Source of the DNA: CAZMGG01 sp964565715
Lineage (GTDB): Bacteria > Planctomycetota > UBA1135 > UBA2386
Direction of reading: 5' to 3'
DNA: 14,564 bases
Assembly (NCBI GenBank): GCA_964565715.1
Contig: CAZMGG010000134.1
Location: forward strand, 1-14,564
The notes under the pieces are model-generated. The model saw only the letters and a program-made list of their open reading frames with translations, was not told the origin of the DNA and did not search any database. The stretch's first letter is position 1, and each line of letters begins with the position of its first letter. This document shows positions 1 to 7,102 of this stretch, in pieces. A program made the translations under genes and the position numbers.

Positions 1-745
1 GGGCGAGCCCCTCGACGATGGCGGTCTTGCCGACGCCGGCCTCGCCGAGCAGCACCGGGTTGTTCTTGGTGCGGCGGGAGAGGATCTGGATGACGCGCTC
101 GATCTCCAGGGTGCGGCCGATGACCGGGTCGAGCTTGCCGTCGCGGGCGAGATCGGTCAGGTCGCGGCCGAACGAGTCCAGCGCCGGGGTCTTGCTCTTG
201 CCGCCGCCGCCGCCGGTCTGGCCGGAGCCCGACTGGCCGCCCTGGGGCGCCGAGCCGGAACCGCCGCCCATCGACTCGCCCTCGGCGTCCTCCTCGCTGT
301 TGTGCTCGGAGGCGCCCAGGAACTCCAGGACCTCCTCGCGCACCTCGTCGAGCTTGACGCCCAGGTTCATCAGCACCTGGGCGGCGATGCCCTCGCTCTC
401 GCGGATCAGGCCGAGCAGCAGATGCTCGGTGCCGATGTAGTTGTGGCTGAGCTGGCTCGCCTCCTCCATCGACAGCTCCAGGACCTTCTTGGCCCGGGGC
501 GTGAACGGGAGCTGACCCATGGTCACCATCGACGGGCCGGTCTTGACGATCTTCTCGACCTCGTGGCGGATCTTCTCCAGGTCGACACTCATCCCCTTGA
601 GCACGTTGGCCGCGACGCCGCTGCCTTCCTGCACGAGGCCGAGCAGGATGTGCTCGGTCCCGATGTACTCGTGGTTGAACTTCATCGCTTCCTGGCGCGC
701 GAAGGACATCACCTTCTTGGCGCGGTCAGTGAATCGGTCGAACAT
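1..745 (-). CDS. clpC: ATP-dependent Clp protease ATP-binding subunit ClpC, N-terminal part (cut by window edge)
   Basis: ClpC is a cytoplasmic Hsp100 unfoldase that feeds substrates to the ClpP peptidase. The visible 248 residues begin MFDRFTDRAKKV. They contain two Clp N-domain repeats (about residues 1-75 and 79-144, each with a IGTEHxLLGL core), a Gly/Ser-rich linker (about 158-183), and the start of the first AAA+ module with Walker A GEAGVGKT at 234-241. The rest lies beyond position 1. The ATG at 743-745 is preceded by a GGAG 10 bases upstream. In Gram-positive bacteria the N-domain binds phosphoarginine made by McsB, and mcsB lies 263 bp upstream on the same strand, which fits that partnership. 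The family assignment is very secure. ClpC rather than ClpA/ClpB follows from the N-domain sequence and from the mcsAB neighbours. Confidence 0.97.
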   Translation of the reverse strand, partial: MFDRFTDRAKKVMSFARQEAMKFNHEYIGTEHILLGLVQEGSGVAANVLKGMSVDLEKIRHEVEKIVKTGPSMVTMGQLPFTPRAKKVLELSMEEASQLSHNYIGTEHLLLGLIRESEGIAAQVLMNLGVKLDEVREEVLEFLGASEHNSEEDAEGESMGGGSGSAPQGGQSGSGQTGGGGGKSKTPALDSFGRDLTDLARDGKLDPVIGRTLEIERVIQILSRRTKNNPVLLGEAGVGKTAIVEGLA

Positions 746-805
746 GCGGGTCGGTCTCCGAAAGCCAGTGGTGCGCGGTCTACGCCACGTAGATCGGCGG
801 TCCGG

Positions 806-834
806 TCTATAGGATTTACCTCGCGTCGGGATCC
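806..834 (-). promoter_or_regulatory. possible clpC promoter (-10 TATAGA)
   Basis: Reading the minus strand, TATAGA at 811-806 lies about 60 bases upstream of the clpC ATG and could be a -10 box. The hexamer 17 bases further upstream (GGATCC) is a poor -35, so this is a weak call based mainly on the AT-rich patch in a GC-rich gap. A clpC-specific promoter would make sense given the 263 bp separation from mcsB. Confidence 0.22.
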
Positions 835-928
835 AGGGTGCCGTGGCGACTTGGCGTCGGACCACGGCGGTCGCAGGGGCCGCCGGCGGGGTGGGAACCG
901 CGATCTTAGGGGGGCAGGACGCGGCGGA

Positions 929-958
929 CGCCCCAGGAAATGGGGGCGAGGTTTTTTT
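929..958 (+). terminator. intrinsic terminator on the plus strand inside the mcsB-clpC gap
   Basis: CGCCCC (929-934) and GGGGCG (943-948) form a perfect 6 bp stem around an 8-base loop. Three bases later comes a run of seven T (952-958). This is the shape of a rho-independent terminator for plus-strand transcription. On the minus strand, where clpC and mcsB are read, the run is seven A upstream of the hairpin, so it does not act as a classic terminator for mcsB. No plus-strand gene is seen that it would serve. Confidence 0.5.
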
Positions 959-1008
959 CGACGGCGCCTGCTCGGGTGCGCCTGCGGCGTCCCGATCCGC
1001 GATCCGCG

Positions 1009-2088
1009 CTACTCCGGCAGCCGCAGGATCTGGCGCAGGAAGCCGGCGCGGTGCTCGTCGCGGGCCGCCGGGTCCAGGGTCTGCTGCGCGAAGCGCTGCA
1101 GGTGGCCGGGCTGGGTCAGCAGAAGGGCCCGGTTGAGGTCGGTCATCGCGATGCCCTCGAGCACGCCCTGCTGGATGCCGAACCGGAGGGCCGACAGGCA
1201 GCCCAGGGCCTCCTCGCTGGTCAGGATCCGGGCCCGCTCGATCGTCCCGAGGGCGCGGTGGATGCGGTCCAGGGTACGGATCCGGGCCGGGCCCCGCAGC
1301 AGCGCTTCGCGGACCTCCCGTTCCCAGACCACGAACCGCGACACCGCCAGGGCCACGTCGGCGGCGATCTGCGTCTCCGACCGGCCCAGCGTGACCTGGT
1401 TGCTGACCTGGTAGAAGTCGCCGAGCGCCTTGCTGCCCTCGCCGTAGAGGCCGCGCACCGCCAGGTGGATCTTCTGGGCGGTGTTGGTGGCCTTGTCGAT
1501 CTCGTCGGCCCACACCAGGCCCGGCAGATGCATCATCACCGACAGCCGCAGGCCGGTGCCGAGGTTGGTCGGGCACGAGGTCAGGAAGCCGAACTCCTCG
1601 CTCCATGCCATCGGCAGGCGCTGCAGCAGCGCCTCGTCGAGGACCTCGGCCCGCCGCCAGGCCTCGTCGGTCTGCAGCCCGGACAGGAACACCTGACTGC
1701 GCAGGTGGTCCTCCTCGTTGACCATGACCGCGACGCTCTCGGCCTCGTTCACCGCCACGCTGCGGCTGCGCTTGCTGGTGGCCTGCTCGCGGCTGATCAG
1801 GTGGCGCTCCATCAGCACCGTGCGCTCGAGTTCGTCGAGGCCGTCCAGCGCGACGATCCGCAGCTTCTCGGGCAGGCCGGGCTTCTTCAGGCGCGCGCAC
1901 ACGAACTCGTTGAGTTCGCGGGCCTCCTCGGGGGACATCGCCGTGGAGAAGTGGAAACCCTGCAGGTTGCGGGCGAGCCGGACCCGCGTGCAGAGGGCGA
2001 TGTCGACGTCGGGGCCGCGGCCGGCCAGCCATTCGCCGGTCTGGAAGCCGTCCTGCGGCGGGTCGGGCTCCTTGCGCTTCCTGCTCAT
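1009..2088 (-). CDS. mcsB: protein-arginine kinase McsB
   Basis: McsB phosphorylates arginine side chains of proteins, marking them for ClpC-ClpP degradation. The 359-residue product has the phosphagen-kinase catalytic fold. Residues 33-41 read CTRVRLARN, NEEDH lies at 124-128, and the catalytic-cysteine region TSCPTNLGTGLR at 170-181 places the nucleophile at Cys172. RDEHRA at 343-348 matches the RDxxRA phosphoarginine-sensing motif known from Bacillus McsB. Length agrees with the family (about 350-360). The chosen ATG at 2086-2088 overlaps the mcsA stop by 4 bases (ATGA), implying translational coupling. The reading frame stays open further upstream, but that part lies over mcsA and is rejected. 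All key residues are present, so the enzyme is expected to be active. Confidence 0.96.
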   Translation of the reverse strand: MSRKRKEPDPPQDGFQTGEWLAGRGPDVDIALCTRVRLARNLQGFHFSTAMSPEEARELNEFVCARLKKPGLPEKLRIVALDGLDELERTVLMERHLISREQATSKRSRSVAVNEAESVAVMVNEEDHLRSQVFLSGLQTDEAWRRAEVLDEALLQRLPMAWSEEFGFLTSCPTNLGTGLRLSVMMHLPGLVWADEIDKATNTAQKIHLAVRGLYGEGSKALGDFYQVSNQVTLGRSETQIAADVALAVSRFVVWEREVREALLRGPARIRTLDRIHRALGTIERARILTSEEALGCLSALRFGIQQGVLEGIAMTDLNRALLLTQPGHLQRFAQQTLDPAARDEHRAGFLRQILRLPE

Positions 2089-2648
2089 TCGCCCTGGTCG
2101 TCGTCGCCGCGCCCCTCGGCAGGCTCGGGTTGTTCGGCCTGGCGGAGCTGGTCGCGCAGTCCGGCGGCCTCCTCGTAGCGTTCGCCGCGCACGGCGTCCT
2201 CCAGCCGGCGGCGCAGCTCGGCGAGGCGGCGGCCGGCGTCGGGCTCGGCCGCCGTTGCCGGCGCCTTGCTGGCGGAGCGGCCCGGCAGCCGGCCGCGGTG
2301 GCTGGCGGCCTCGTGGATCCGTTGCAGCAGCGGCACCAGGCTCGCTCGGAACGTCTCGTAGCAGCGCGGGCAGCCCAGCCGCCCCTTGGTCTTGAACTCG
2401 GCGACGGTGGTGCCGCAGCCCGGGCAGCCGTCGCGGCCGGAACGGGACTCGCGGCCGCCCTTCGGCTTGGTGCCCAGCAGGTCCTCCAGGATCTCCGGGG
2501 ACAGCTTGAGCTGCGGCTTGCCGCCGACGGCGCCGGTGGCCTCGGCGCAGGCCGTGCAGAGGTGGCGGTGCCCCACGACCTCGCCGTCGGTGAGGTCCGT
2601 GATCGTGACGGTCGCTTCCTGCTTGTGGCAAGCCGTGCAGTAATGCAT
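2085..2648 (-). CDS. mcsA: McsA-type zinc-binding activator of McsB
   Basis: McsA binds and activates the McsB kinase. The 187-residue product shows two treble-clef-like zinc sites built from CxxC pairs: Cys4/Cys7 with Cys31/Cys34, and Cys75/Cys78 with Cys93/Cys96. A C-terminal UVR (UvrB/UvrC-type) motif lies at about 140-172 (RRLAELRRRLEDAV, then ERYEEAAGLRDQLR). This order is the known McsA architecture. It is first in the mcsA-mcsB pair and overlaps mcsB by 4 bases. The start ATG lies 59 bp after the murD stop. A TAGACT resembling a -10 box lies just upstream in that gap, without a convincing -35. No ctsR repressor gene, usual in Firmicutes, is next to it. Confidence 0.93.
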   Translation of the reverse strand: MHYCTACHKQEATVTITDLTDGEVVGHRHLCTACAEATGAVGGKPQLKLSPEILEDLLGTKPKGGRESRSGRDGCPGCGTTVAEFKTKGRLGCPRCYETFRASLVPLLQRIHEAASHRGRLPGRSASKAPATAAEPDAGRRLAELRRRLEDAVRGERYEEAAGLRDQLRQAEQPEPAEGRGDDDQGE

Positions 2649-2707
2649 GGCGATCCCGGCAGTCTAGCGCCGACGGCAGCGCCCGCCAGTGCGCGCGGAC
2701 CCCGGCT

Positions 2708-4102
2708 TCAGGGCTGTGTGCCCTCGCGCTCGATCGCGGGTGCCGCCGTTCCGGCCGGCGCGGGCTGCAGCAGGCACTGCTGGAACTCGAGCGCGCGCGC
2801 GCGGAAGTTGGGGTACTGGTCGAACGAGGCGAACGCCGGGCTGAACAGCACCGCGTCGCCGGGCCGCGCCGTCCTGAGCGCGCCGGCCAGCGCCGCCGGC
2901 AGCCGTTCGTGCACGGTGACCGGCACGCCGGCGAGGCAGGCCGACAGCGGCCCGGCGGCGCTGCCGAACAGGTGGGCGCTGCTGACGTACGGCCGCACGC
3001 CGTCCGCCACCGCCTGGTAGTCGCCGTCCTTGCTCTTGCCGCCGCCGATCCAGTGCACCGGTCCCTGGATCGCCCGCAGGGCCGAACGGGTGGACTCGAT
3101 CTCGGTGGAGACGCCGTTGTCGTAGACGCGGACGCCGTCCCGCACCGTCAGCAACTGCAGCCGGAACGGCAGCGGCCGGGCGGTGGCCATCGCCAGCGCC
3201 ACCGGGCCGGCGGCGGCGCCCAGCAGCCAGGCCGCGGTGCCGGCGGCCAGCACGTTCTCGCCCTGGAAGTCGCCCAGCAGCTGCAGGGCATGGCGATGCA
3301 GCCACGGCGTGGCCTCGCCGCCCGGCGAGGGCAGGCACAGCCAGCCGTCGCGCCCCCCGGCCCGGTCCGCGCGCGGCGGCGCCTCGGGGGCGAAGGTGAA
3401 GCGCCGGCGCGCCTGGCTCGGCATCGCCGCGGCCACCGCGTCGTCGGCGGCATGGATCAGGAAGTCCGTGGCGATCGCCGGCAGCCGGGCCTTGGCCGCG
3501 TGGTAGGCCTGCAGCGAGCCGTGGCGATCGATGTGGTCCTTGCCGAGCCGGGTCAGCACGGCGCCGTGCACGCGGTGGCGCGCCACATCGATGCGGTCGA
3601 GCTGGAAGCTGGAGATCTCCAGCACGGCGACCTGGTCGCGCCGCCAGGCGCCGGACTCGGCCAGCAGGCTGCGACCGATGTTGCCGCCCAGCAGGGCCGG
3701 CCGGCCGGCCCGCACCAGCGCCCGGTGCAGCAGGGTCGAGGTCGTCGACTTGCCGTTGGTGCCGGTGACCGCCACCACGGTGCCGGGGTAGCTCTCCAGG
3801 AACAGGTTGACCTCCTGGGTCCGCGCGATGCCGCGGGCCGCCGCCGCCGCCAGCAGCGGGTGGCCATCGGCGATGGCCGGGTTCACCACCAGCAGGTCGA
3901 TCGCGTCGAGGAGCCCTTCGTCCTCGCGGCCGAGCTGCCAGTCGAGGTCCGAGAGGTCCTGCAGCACCGCCCGGCTCTCGTCCAGGTCCGGACCCTGGCT
4001 CCGGTCGCCGATCCGGACCTGGAAGCCCTGGCCATGCAGCCAGCGCACCGCCTCCCGGCCGCCGCCGAAACGGCCGAGCCCCAGCACCAGGGCGCGCCTC
4101 AT
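2708..4102 (-). CDS. murD: UDP-N-acetylmuramoyl-L-alanine--D-glutamate ligase (MurD)
   Basis: MurD adds D-glutamate to UDP-MurNAc-L-Ala in the cytoplasmic stage of peptidoglycan synthesis. The 464-residue product has an N-terminal Rossmann-like domain (LGLGRFGGG, 7-15) and the Mur-ligase ATP loop TGTNGKSTT (113-121). It also has GGNIG (139-143), EISSFQL (162-168), DHIDRHGS (189-196), GGGKSKDGDY (353-362) and a C-terminal SPAFASFDQYPNF (421-433). EISSFQL and the SPAxASFDQ block are MurD-type rather than MurC/E/F. The segment at 327-336 reads YDNGVSTEIE where many MurDs have a NDSKAT-like motif, so the substrate-phosphate lysine appears absent. The ATG at 4100-4102 overlaps the upstream lipoprotein stop (ATGA). 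The frame stays open upstream of it but has no Mur character there. Confidence 0.9.
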   Translation of the reverse strand: MRRALVLGLGRFGGGREAVRWLHGQGFQVRIGDRSQGPDLDESRAVLQDLSDLDWQLGREDEGLLDAIDLLVVNPAIADGHPLLAAAAARGIARTQEVNLFLESYPGTVVAVTGTNGKSTTSTLLHRALVRAGRPALLGGNIGRSLLAESGAWRRDQVAVLEISSFQLDRIDVARHRVHGAVLTRLGKDHIDRHGSLQAYHAAKARLPAIATDFLIHAADDAVAAAMPSQARRRFTFAPEAPPRADRAGGRDGWLCLPSPGGEATPWLHRHALQLLGDFQGENVLAAGTAAWLLGAAAGPVALAMATARPLPFRLQLLTVRDGVRVYDNGVSTEIESTRSALRAIQGPVHWIGGGKSKDGDYQAVADGVRPYVSSAHLFGSAAGPLSACLAGVPVTVHERLPAALAGALRTARPGDAVLFSPAFASFDQYPNFRARALEFQQCLLQPAPAGTAAPAIEREGTQP

Positions 4103-4560
4103 CGCCGCACCCGGGCAGCCAGCGCCCGCCGCCGCAGTTCCTCGGCGCCGGCCAGCGGGTAGTCGGTGATGGCCGGCGCCGGGTTGTCGGCCAGGATGGG
4201 TGTGCCCACCGGCTCCGGCGGTGGCTCGGCGAGGCGCAGCAGGCACTCCAGGGGGAAGTCGAGGGGGAACCACCACGGACTCACCGGCTCGGGCATGGCC
4301 ACGGTCGCGCGCGCCGGCACCTTCTGGAACTCGTCGCCGCCGCCCTCACCACGGACCGGGAAGGCGTCCAGCACCGCGGTGCCGTAGTACGGCTGTGGCA
4401 GGCGGTGGCTCGGGGCCGACGGAAGCTGCCGCCCATCCAGGAAGCGGGCGCCGGTGGCACCGGGCTCGGCGGGGGTCACGGTCAGGGCCGGGCCCTGGCA
4501 GGCCCAGAGGCCGGTGACGGCGAGCAGCAGGGCCGCGCCCCAGCTCGGGTGTGTCGTCAT
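4099..4560 (-). CDS. predicted lipoprotein of unknown function
   Basis: The 153-residue product starts MTTHPSWGAALLLAVTGLWA followed by Cys21. It has a hydrophobic signal segment ending in LWAC, an acceptable but atypical lipobox (Trp at -2). The rest is Pro-rich and mostly polar, with no domain I recognise. The stop overlaps the murD ATG by 4 bases, so the two genes are probably co-translated. That suggests, without proof, an envelope role. I see no strong Shine-Dalgarno before the ATG. A CCGTAT/ATACGG inverted repeat lies in its leader. If the lipobox is not used, the protein could instead be a secreted or anchored periplasmic protein. Confidence 0.65.
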   Translation of the reverse strand: MTTHPSWGAALLLAVTGLWACQGPALTVTPAEPGATGARFLDGRQLPSAPSHRLPQPYYGTAVLDAFPVRGEGGGDEFQKVPARATVAMPEPVSPWWFPLDFPLECLLRLAEPPPEPVGTPILADNPAPAITDYPLAGAEELRRRALAARVRR

Positions 4561-4565
4561 AAGTA

Positions 4566-4587
4566 CCGTATTTGACCGGAGATACGG
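4566..4587 (-). promoter_or_regulatory. inverted repeat in the leader of the lipoprotein-murD unit
   Basis: CCGTAT (4566-4571) and ATACGG (4582-4587) form a perfect 6 bp inverted repeat with a 10-base spacer, ending 5 bases before the ATG. It could be an operator or an RNA hairpin affecting initiation. No regulator is identified. Confidence 0.3.
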
Positions 4588-4615
4588 CGATTCGACCGTT
4601 CAGGCCACGACCAAG

Positions 4616-4628
4616 CCCTCGGCGAGGG
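4616..4628 (-). terminator. weak hairpin just 3' of tRNA-Ser
   Basis: CCCTC (4616-4620) and GAGGG (4624-4628) pair around a 3-base loop, two bases after the encoded CCA on the minus strand. The following sequence (CTTGG) has only a poor U tract. It may end or help process the tRNA transcript. Confidence 0.3.
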
Positions 4629-4630
4629 AC

Positions 4631-4721
<91 letters not shown>

Positions 4722-4763
4722 AGGTGGAGCGCGGAGTAGACCGCGGCGCCGGCCAGGGCGCAA

Positions 4764-4773
4764 GAGACGTCTC
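4764..4773. other. 10 bp perfect palindrome at the end of the DUF4956 gene
   Basis: GAGACGTCTC spans 4764-4773 and overlaps the stop codon of the DUF4956 gene. It has no loop and no T tract, so it is not a convincing terminator. Confidence 0.25.
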
Positions 4774-5476
4774 AGTAGTCGACGTCGTTCTTCGACACGA
4801 TCAGCACCACGTCGGAGACGCCGTCCACCTGGCTGAGCGCGTGGGTCAGCTTCTCGGCGGTGGCGTCCTTCTCCAGGGTGATGTCGTAGGTGAGGCGCAG
4901 CGAGCGGCCGTCGCCCGATGGCTCCACGTGCAGCATGTTGGCCCGCCGCGCCGCCTGCTGGATCCGGGTCAGGTAGCCGTTGCTGTCCTTCTCCTGGTCG
5001 AAGGTGAAGCGGAGGATGAACTCGCTCTTGTAGAGGGCGCCGAAGTTGGTGGCGTAGAGCACCAGCACCACCGCCACCAGGAACGCGGTGCCGATCCCCG
5101 CCAGCAGGTGGTTGCCGGTGCCCGCCGCCATGCCCACCGCCAGGGACGCGAACACGAAGGCCGTGTCGCGGGTGTCCTTGACCACCGTGCGGAAGCGGAT
5201 GATCGACAGGGCGCCGACCAGGGCGAACGCCCGGGCCAGGTTGTTGCCGATGGTCATCATCACGATGGCGACGATGATCGCCACCAGCAGGATGGTCTGG
5301 GTGAACGACTGGCTGTAGCTCAGGCCCTTGTGCGAGTGGCGGTAGACCAGGGCCAGCACGATGCCCAGCACCGTCGCCAGGCCGATGTTCACCACGTAGT
5401 CGTAGGTGGTGTAGAGGTGGATCACGTCGGCCGGCGTCTGGCCGAGGCCCTGGGGTCCGAGGATGAGCGGCAGCAT
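4772..5476 (-). CDS. DUF4956 membrane protein
   Basis: The 234-residue product resembles the DUF4956 family of inner-membrane proteins often encoded next to VTC-domain proteins. It has an N-terminal membrane region with helices at about 28-46, 61-78, 104-118 and 126-143. The central signature NNLARAFALVGALSIIRFRT (79-98) and KDTRDTAFVF (100-109) is the most diagnostic part. A soluble alpha/beta C-terminal domain follows (about 150-234), ending in a beta-strand-like SDVVLIVSKNDVDY. The ATG at 5474-5476 lies 26 bases after the VTC stop, so the two genes look like one operon. The biochemical role of the family is not established; a partner or membrane anchor for the VTC protein is the usual inference. 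Confidence 0.85.
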   Translation of the reverse strand: MLPLILGPQGLGQTPADVIHLYTTYDYVVNIGLATVLGIVLALVYRHSHKGLSYSQSFTQTILLVAIIVAIVMMTIGNNLARAFALVGALSIIRFRTVVKDTRDTAFVFASLAVGMAAGTGNHLLAGIGTAFLVAVVLVLYATNFGALYKSEFILRFTFDQEKDSNGYLTRIQQAARRANMLHVEPSGDGRSLRLTYDITLEKDATAEKLTHALSQVDGVSDVVLIVSKNDVDY

Positions 5477-5502
5477 GTTGGTCCGTTGGGTCGGTCCGTG
5501 GG

Positions 5503-6267
5503 TCAGGTGGGATCCTGGGCGAGACCCAGGGCCTCGGCGCCGGCGCACATCTTCGAGATGGACACGCGGCGGAGCTGGAACGCCTGGATGATGCGGTGGA
5601 ACCAGGCCGGCACGTGCCGGCGGAACTTCACCTCCATGACGGTGTAGCCGCGCAGCATGGGCCGCAGCGGGTGGATGCCGTCGGGGAACATCGTGTCGCT
5701 GCGGGCCGTGGTCAGGTCCTGGTCGAAGGTCAGCCGGAACTCCGGGTCGAACTTGCTCACGTAGGGACGGCGCAGGTAGTCCACCAATACCACCGGCCGC
5801 AGCCGCTTGCGAAACAGCTCGAACTCGAACTTGTCGCGCACCGTGCCCGGATCGCAGTGGCGCAGCAGGAGCTGGGACAGCGCCTCGCCGCGGGCGCGCT
5901 TGTCGAAGTCGCCGCGCACCGGCGTGCGGTGCTTGAAGACCAGGTTGTTGTGGCGGCCCTTGATCTCGAGGAACCACGGCGCCGGGTCGTCGAGGGTGCG
6001 CGCGTAGGTGCGGATCCGGAACTTGCTGCGGGTGAGCTGGCCCTCGGTCTTCTCGAAGAACGCCGACAGGTCCGGGTCGTCGAAGTAGAGGCTGCGGACG
6101 AAGTAGCGGTGGTCGGGCTGGCCCGCCACGTAGGGGTCGAGCTCGACGAAGTGGCCCAGCGCGGCCTCCACCTCGCGCCGCAGGGCCGCCCGCAGCACGT
6201 ACTTGAACTCGAACCGCGAGAAGTGGAGGGTGGTGGTCTTCGGCGGGGCTGGGCGCGACTGGATCAC
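5503..6267 (-). CDS. VTC-domain protein, putative polyphosphate polymerase-type enzyme
   Basis: The VTC domain is the catalytic tunnel fold of the yeast vacuolar transporter chaperone that makes polyphosphate from ATP. Bacterial relatives are annotated as polyphosphate polymerase domain proteins. The 254-residue product consists of this domain alone, with the basic and acidic strand motifs in order: RFEFKYVL (18-25), RSLYFDD (58-64), KFRIRTY (82-88), EIKGR (101-105), KHR (112-114), VDYLRRPY (162-169), MEVKF (211-215) and a C-terminal SISKMCAG (236-243). The charged residues expected to line the tunnel seem kept. The start is GTG at 6265-6267, without a clear Shine-Dalgarno. DUF4956 follows 26 bases downstream. 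The CotH gene often found with this pair is not in view. Activity in vivo is inferred from family only. Confidence 0.85.
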   Translation of the reverse strand: MIQSRPAPPKTTTLHFSRFEFKYVLRAALRREVEAALGHFVELDPYVAGQPDHRYFVRSLYFDDPDLSAFFEKTEGQLTRSKFRIRTYARTLDDPAPWFLEIKGRHNNLVFKHRTPVRGDFDKRARGEALSQLLLRHCDPGTVRDKFEFELFRKRLRPVVLVDYLRRPYVSKFDPEFRLTFDQDLTTARSDTMFPDGIHPLRPMLRGYTVMEVKFRRHVPAWFHRIIQAFQLRRVSISKMCAGAEALGLAQDPT

Positions 6268-6372
6268 GACGAAGGGATGGTCGGCGGACGCGAGCCCGCG
6301 GCTGGAGGGCAGGCCGGGAGGGGATGGCGGTGGGAGTGGGATTCGGGGCCGACGCCCACCGCTGTGCGCGAA

Positions 6373-6401
6373 GGTACACCAGCAAGCGCCGGTGTCGTCA
6401 A
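6373..6401 (-). promoter_or_regulatory. possible sigma70-type promoter for the VTC-DUF4956 pair
   Basis: On the minus strand TTGACG (6401-6396) is a 5/6 match to the -35 consensus. TGTACC (6378-6373), 17 bases later, is a poorer -10. It lies about 105 bases upstream of the VTC start in the gap between the host and phage-like blocks (6268-6512). Confidence 0.33.
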
Positions 6402-6484
6402 CACTTGCGGCGCATCTTCGCGCTGGCGCTCCCGCTGCCTACGCGGCCGTTATCAGCCGGTGAAGGGGGTCCACGGGAACACCA

Positions 6485-6505
6485 AGGGGAACACGCCCCT
6501 GGAGG
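6485..6505 (+). promoter_or_regulatory. hairpin plus ribosome binding site before the first phage-like gene
   Basis: AGGGG (6485-6489) and CCCCT (6496-6500) can pair around a 6-base loop. GGAGG (6501-6505) follows immediately. The GGAGG is only one base from an ATG at 6507 but seven bases from the GTG at 6513, which favours the GTG start. Confidence 0.4.
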
Positions 6506-6512
6506 AATGCAC

Positions 6513-6824
6513 GTGAAGTCTCGACGCGACCACATCCTCGACGCCGCGGTCCGCCGCAGCGTCGCCGCCAGGACGCCGCCCCGCCTGCGCAAGCCGGCAC
6601 CCGATTTCTCAACCGTCCCGGCGGGTCCGGGGTCCTCCTCGCAGGGCAATAGGGGCAGCGGTGGCGAGGGAACGCCGCAGCCATTTCTGCACCACCCCTA
6701 CGACGACGAGGGCGTCGGCAGCGACTGGCTGCTCGACCTGCTGGAGAGCCCGTTCCTGTGGTGGCTGATCGCCGTGACGGTTGCGGCGGTGGCGATCGCC
6801 GCGATCTGGAGGGCCTGGTCATGA
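6513..6824 (+). CDS. small single-pass membrane protein, first gene of the phage-like block
   Basis: This gene was not recognised. With the GTG start (7 bases after GGAGG) the product has 103 residues. An Arg/Lys-rich N-terminus (to about residue 27) leads into a Pro/Gly/Ser-rich linker and an acidic patch near 64-67. One predicted transmembrane helix lies at about 82-101 (FLWWLIAVTVAAVAIAAIW), and only AWS remains after it. The tail-anchored layout puts most of the protein in the cytoplasm if the positive-inside rule holds. An in-frame ATG at 6507 would add two residues. The stop overlaps the next ATG by 4 bases, tying it to the downstream operon. Function unknown. Confidence 0.6.
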   Translation: MKSRRDHILDAAVRRSVAARTPPRLRKPAPDFSTVPAGPGSSSQGNRGSGGEGTPQPFLHHPYDDEGVGSDWLLDLLESPFLWWLIAVTVAAVAIAAIWRAWS

Positions 6825-7102
6825 CCACCCGCAAGATCCACCTGCACGACGGGTCCGCGAGCATCGAGCGCGGCACCTTGGTGATCTCGGGCCTCTCCGG
6901 TCGCGGCGGCCACTACGAGGTGGTCCTGTCCGGACTGGACAAGTGGGCCCTCACCTACCTGATCGCCGACGCCGGCAAGCGCTTGGCCGAGATCCTGGCC
7001 GAGGAGCGCCGCGCCGCCGAGAGCAGCCGCGAGGTCCTCGCCGACGCATGGCGCGTCGTCGATGCGGCGATCAAGGGGACGAAGCCAGGGGGTGGGTCGT
7101 GA
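6821..7102 (+). CDS. hypothetical phage-type protein ending in KPGGGS
   Basis: The 93-residue product begins MTTRKIHLHDGSASIERG. It looks like a beta-rich N-terminal half (to about residue 48) followed by a helical segment (about 50-85, AGKRLAEILAEERRAAE). No family was recognised. The ATG overlaps the upstream stop (ATGA). The last codons lie in a shortened start-associated element, giving the tail KPGGGS rather than KPAGGGS. The stop overlaps the GTG of the next gene. The start is well defined by the overlap; the role is unknown. Confidence 0.65.
   Translation: MTTRKIHLHDGSASIERGTLVISGLSGRGGHYEVVLSGLDKWALTYLIADAGKRLAEILAEERRAAESSREVLADAWRVVDAAIKGTKPGGGS
7082..7102 (+). promoter_or_regulatory. 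start-associated element, divergent copy
   Basis: AAGCCAGGGGGTGGG followed by TCGTGA. Compared with the consensus it lacks one codon and the CCCGCGGG palindrome, and the Shine-Dalgarno is GGGGGT instead of GGAGGT. It carries the upstream stop and the GTG start at 7099. Confidence 0.7.

Noticed and set aside
940..4162. Long plus-strand open frames opposite mcsB, mcsA and murD (for example 940-2178 and 2909-4162)
   Set aside because: They are antisense shadows in GC-rich DNA, with biased composition and no recognisable motifs, while the minus strand encodes clear conserved proteins.
6292..6309. AGCCCGCGGCTGGAGG as another start-associated element
   Set aside because: It lacks GGTGGGTCGTGA and any start codon at the right distance, so the likeness is probably chance in GC-rich DNA.
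4772..6385. A 537-codon minus-strand frame joining the VTC and DUF4956 regions
   Set aside because: Its first part is a shadow frame of the VTC gene (Arg/Pro/Ala-rich). Only the part from 5476 onward is the real DUF4956 protein.
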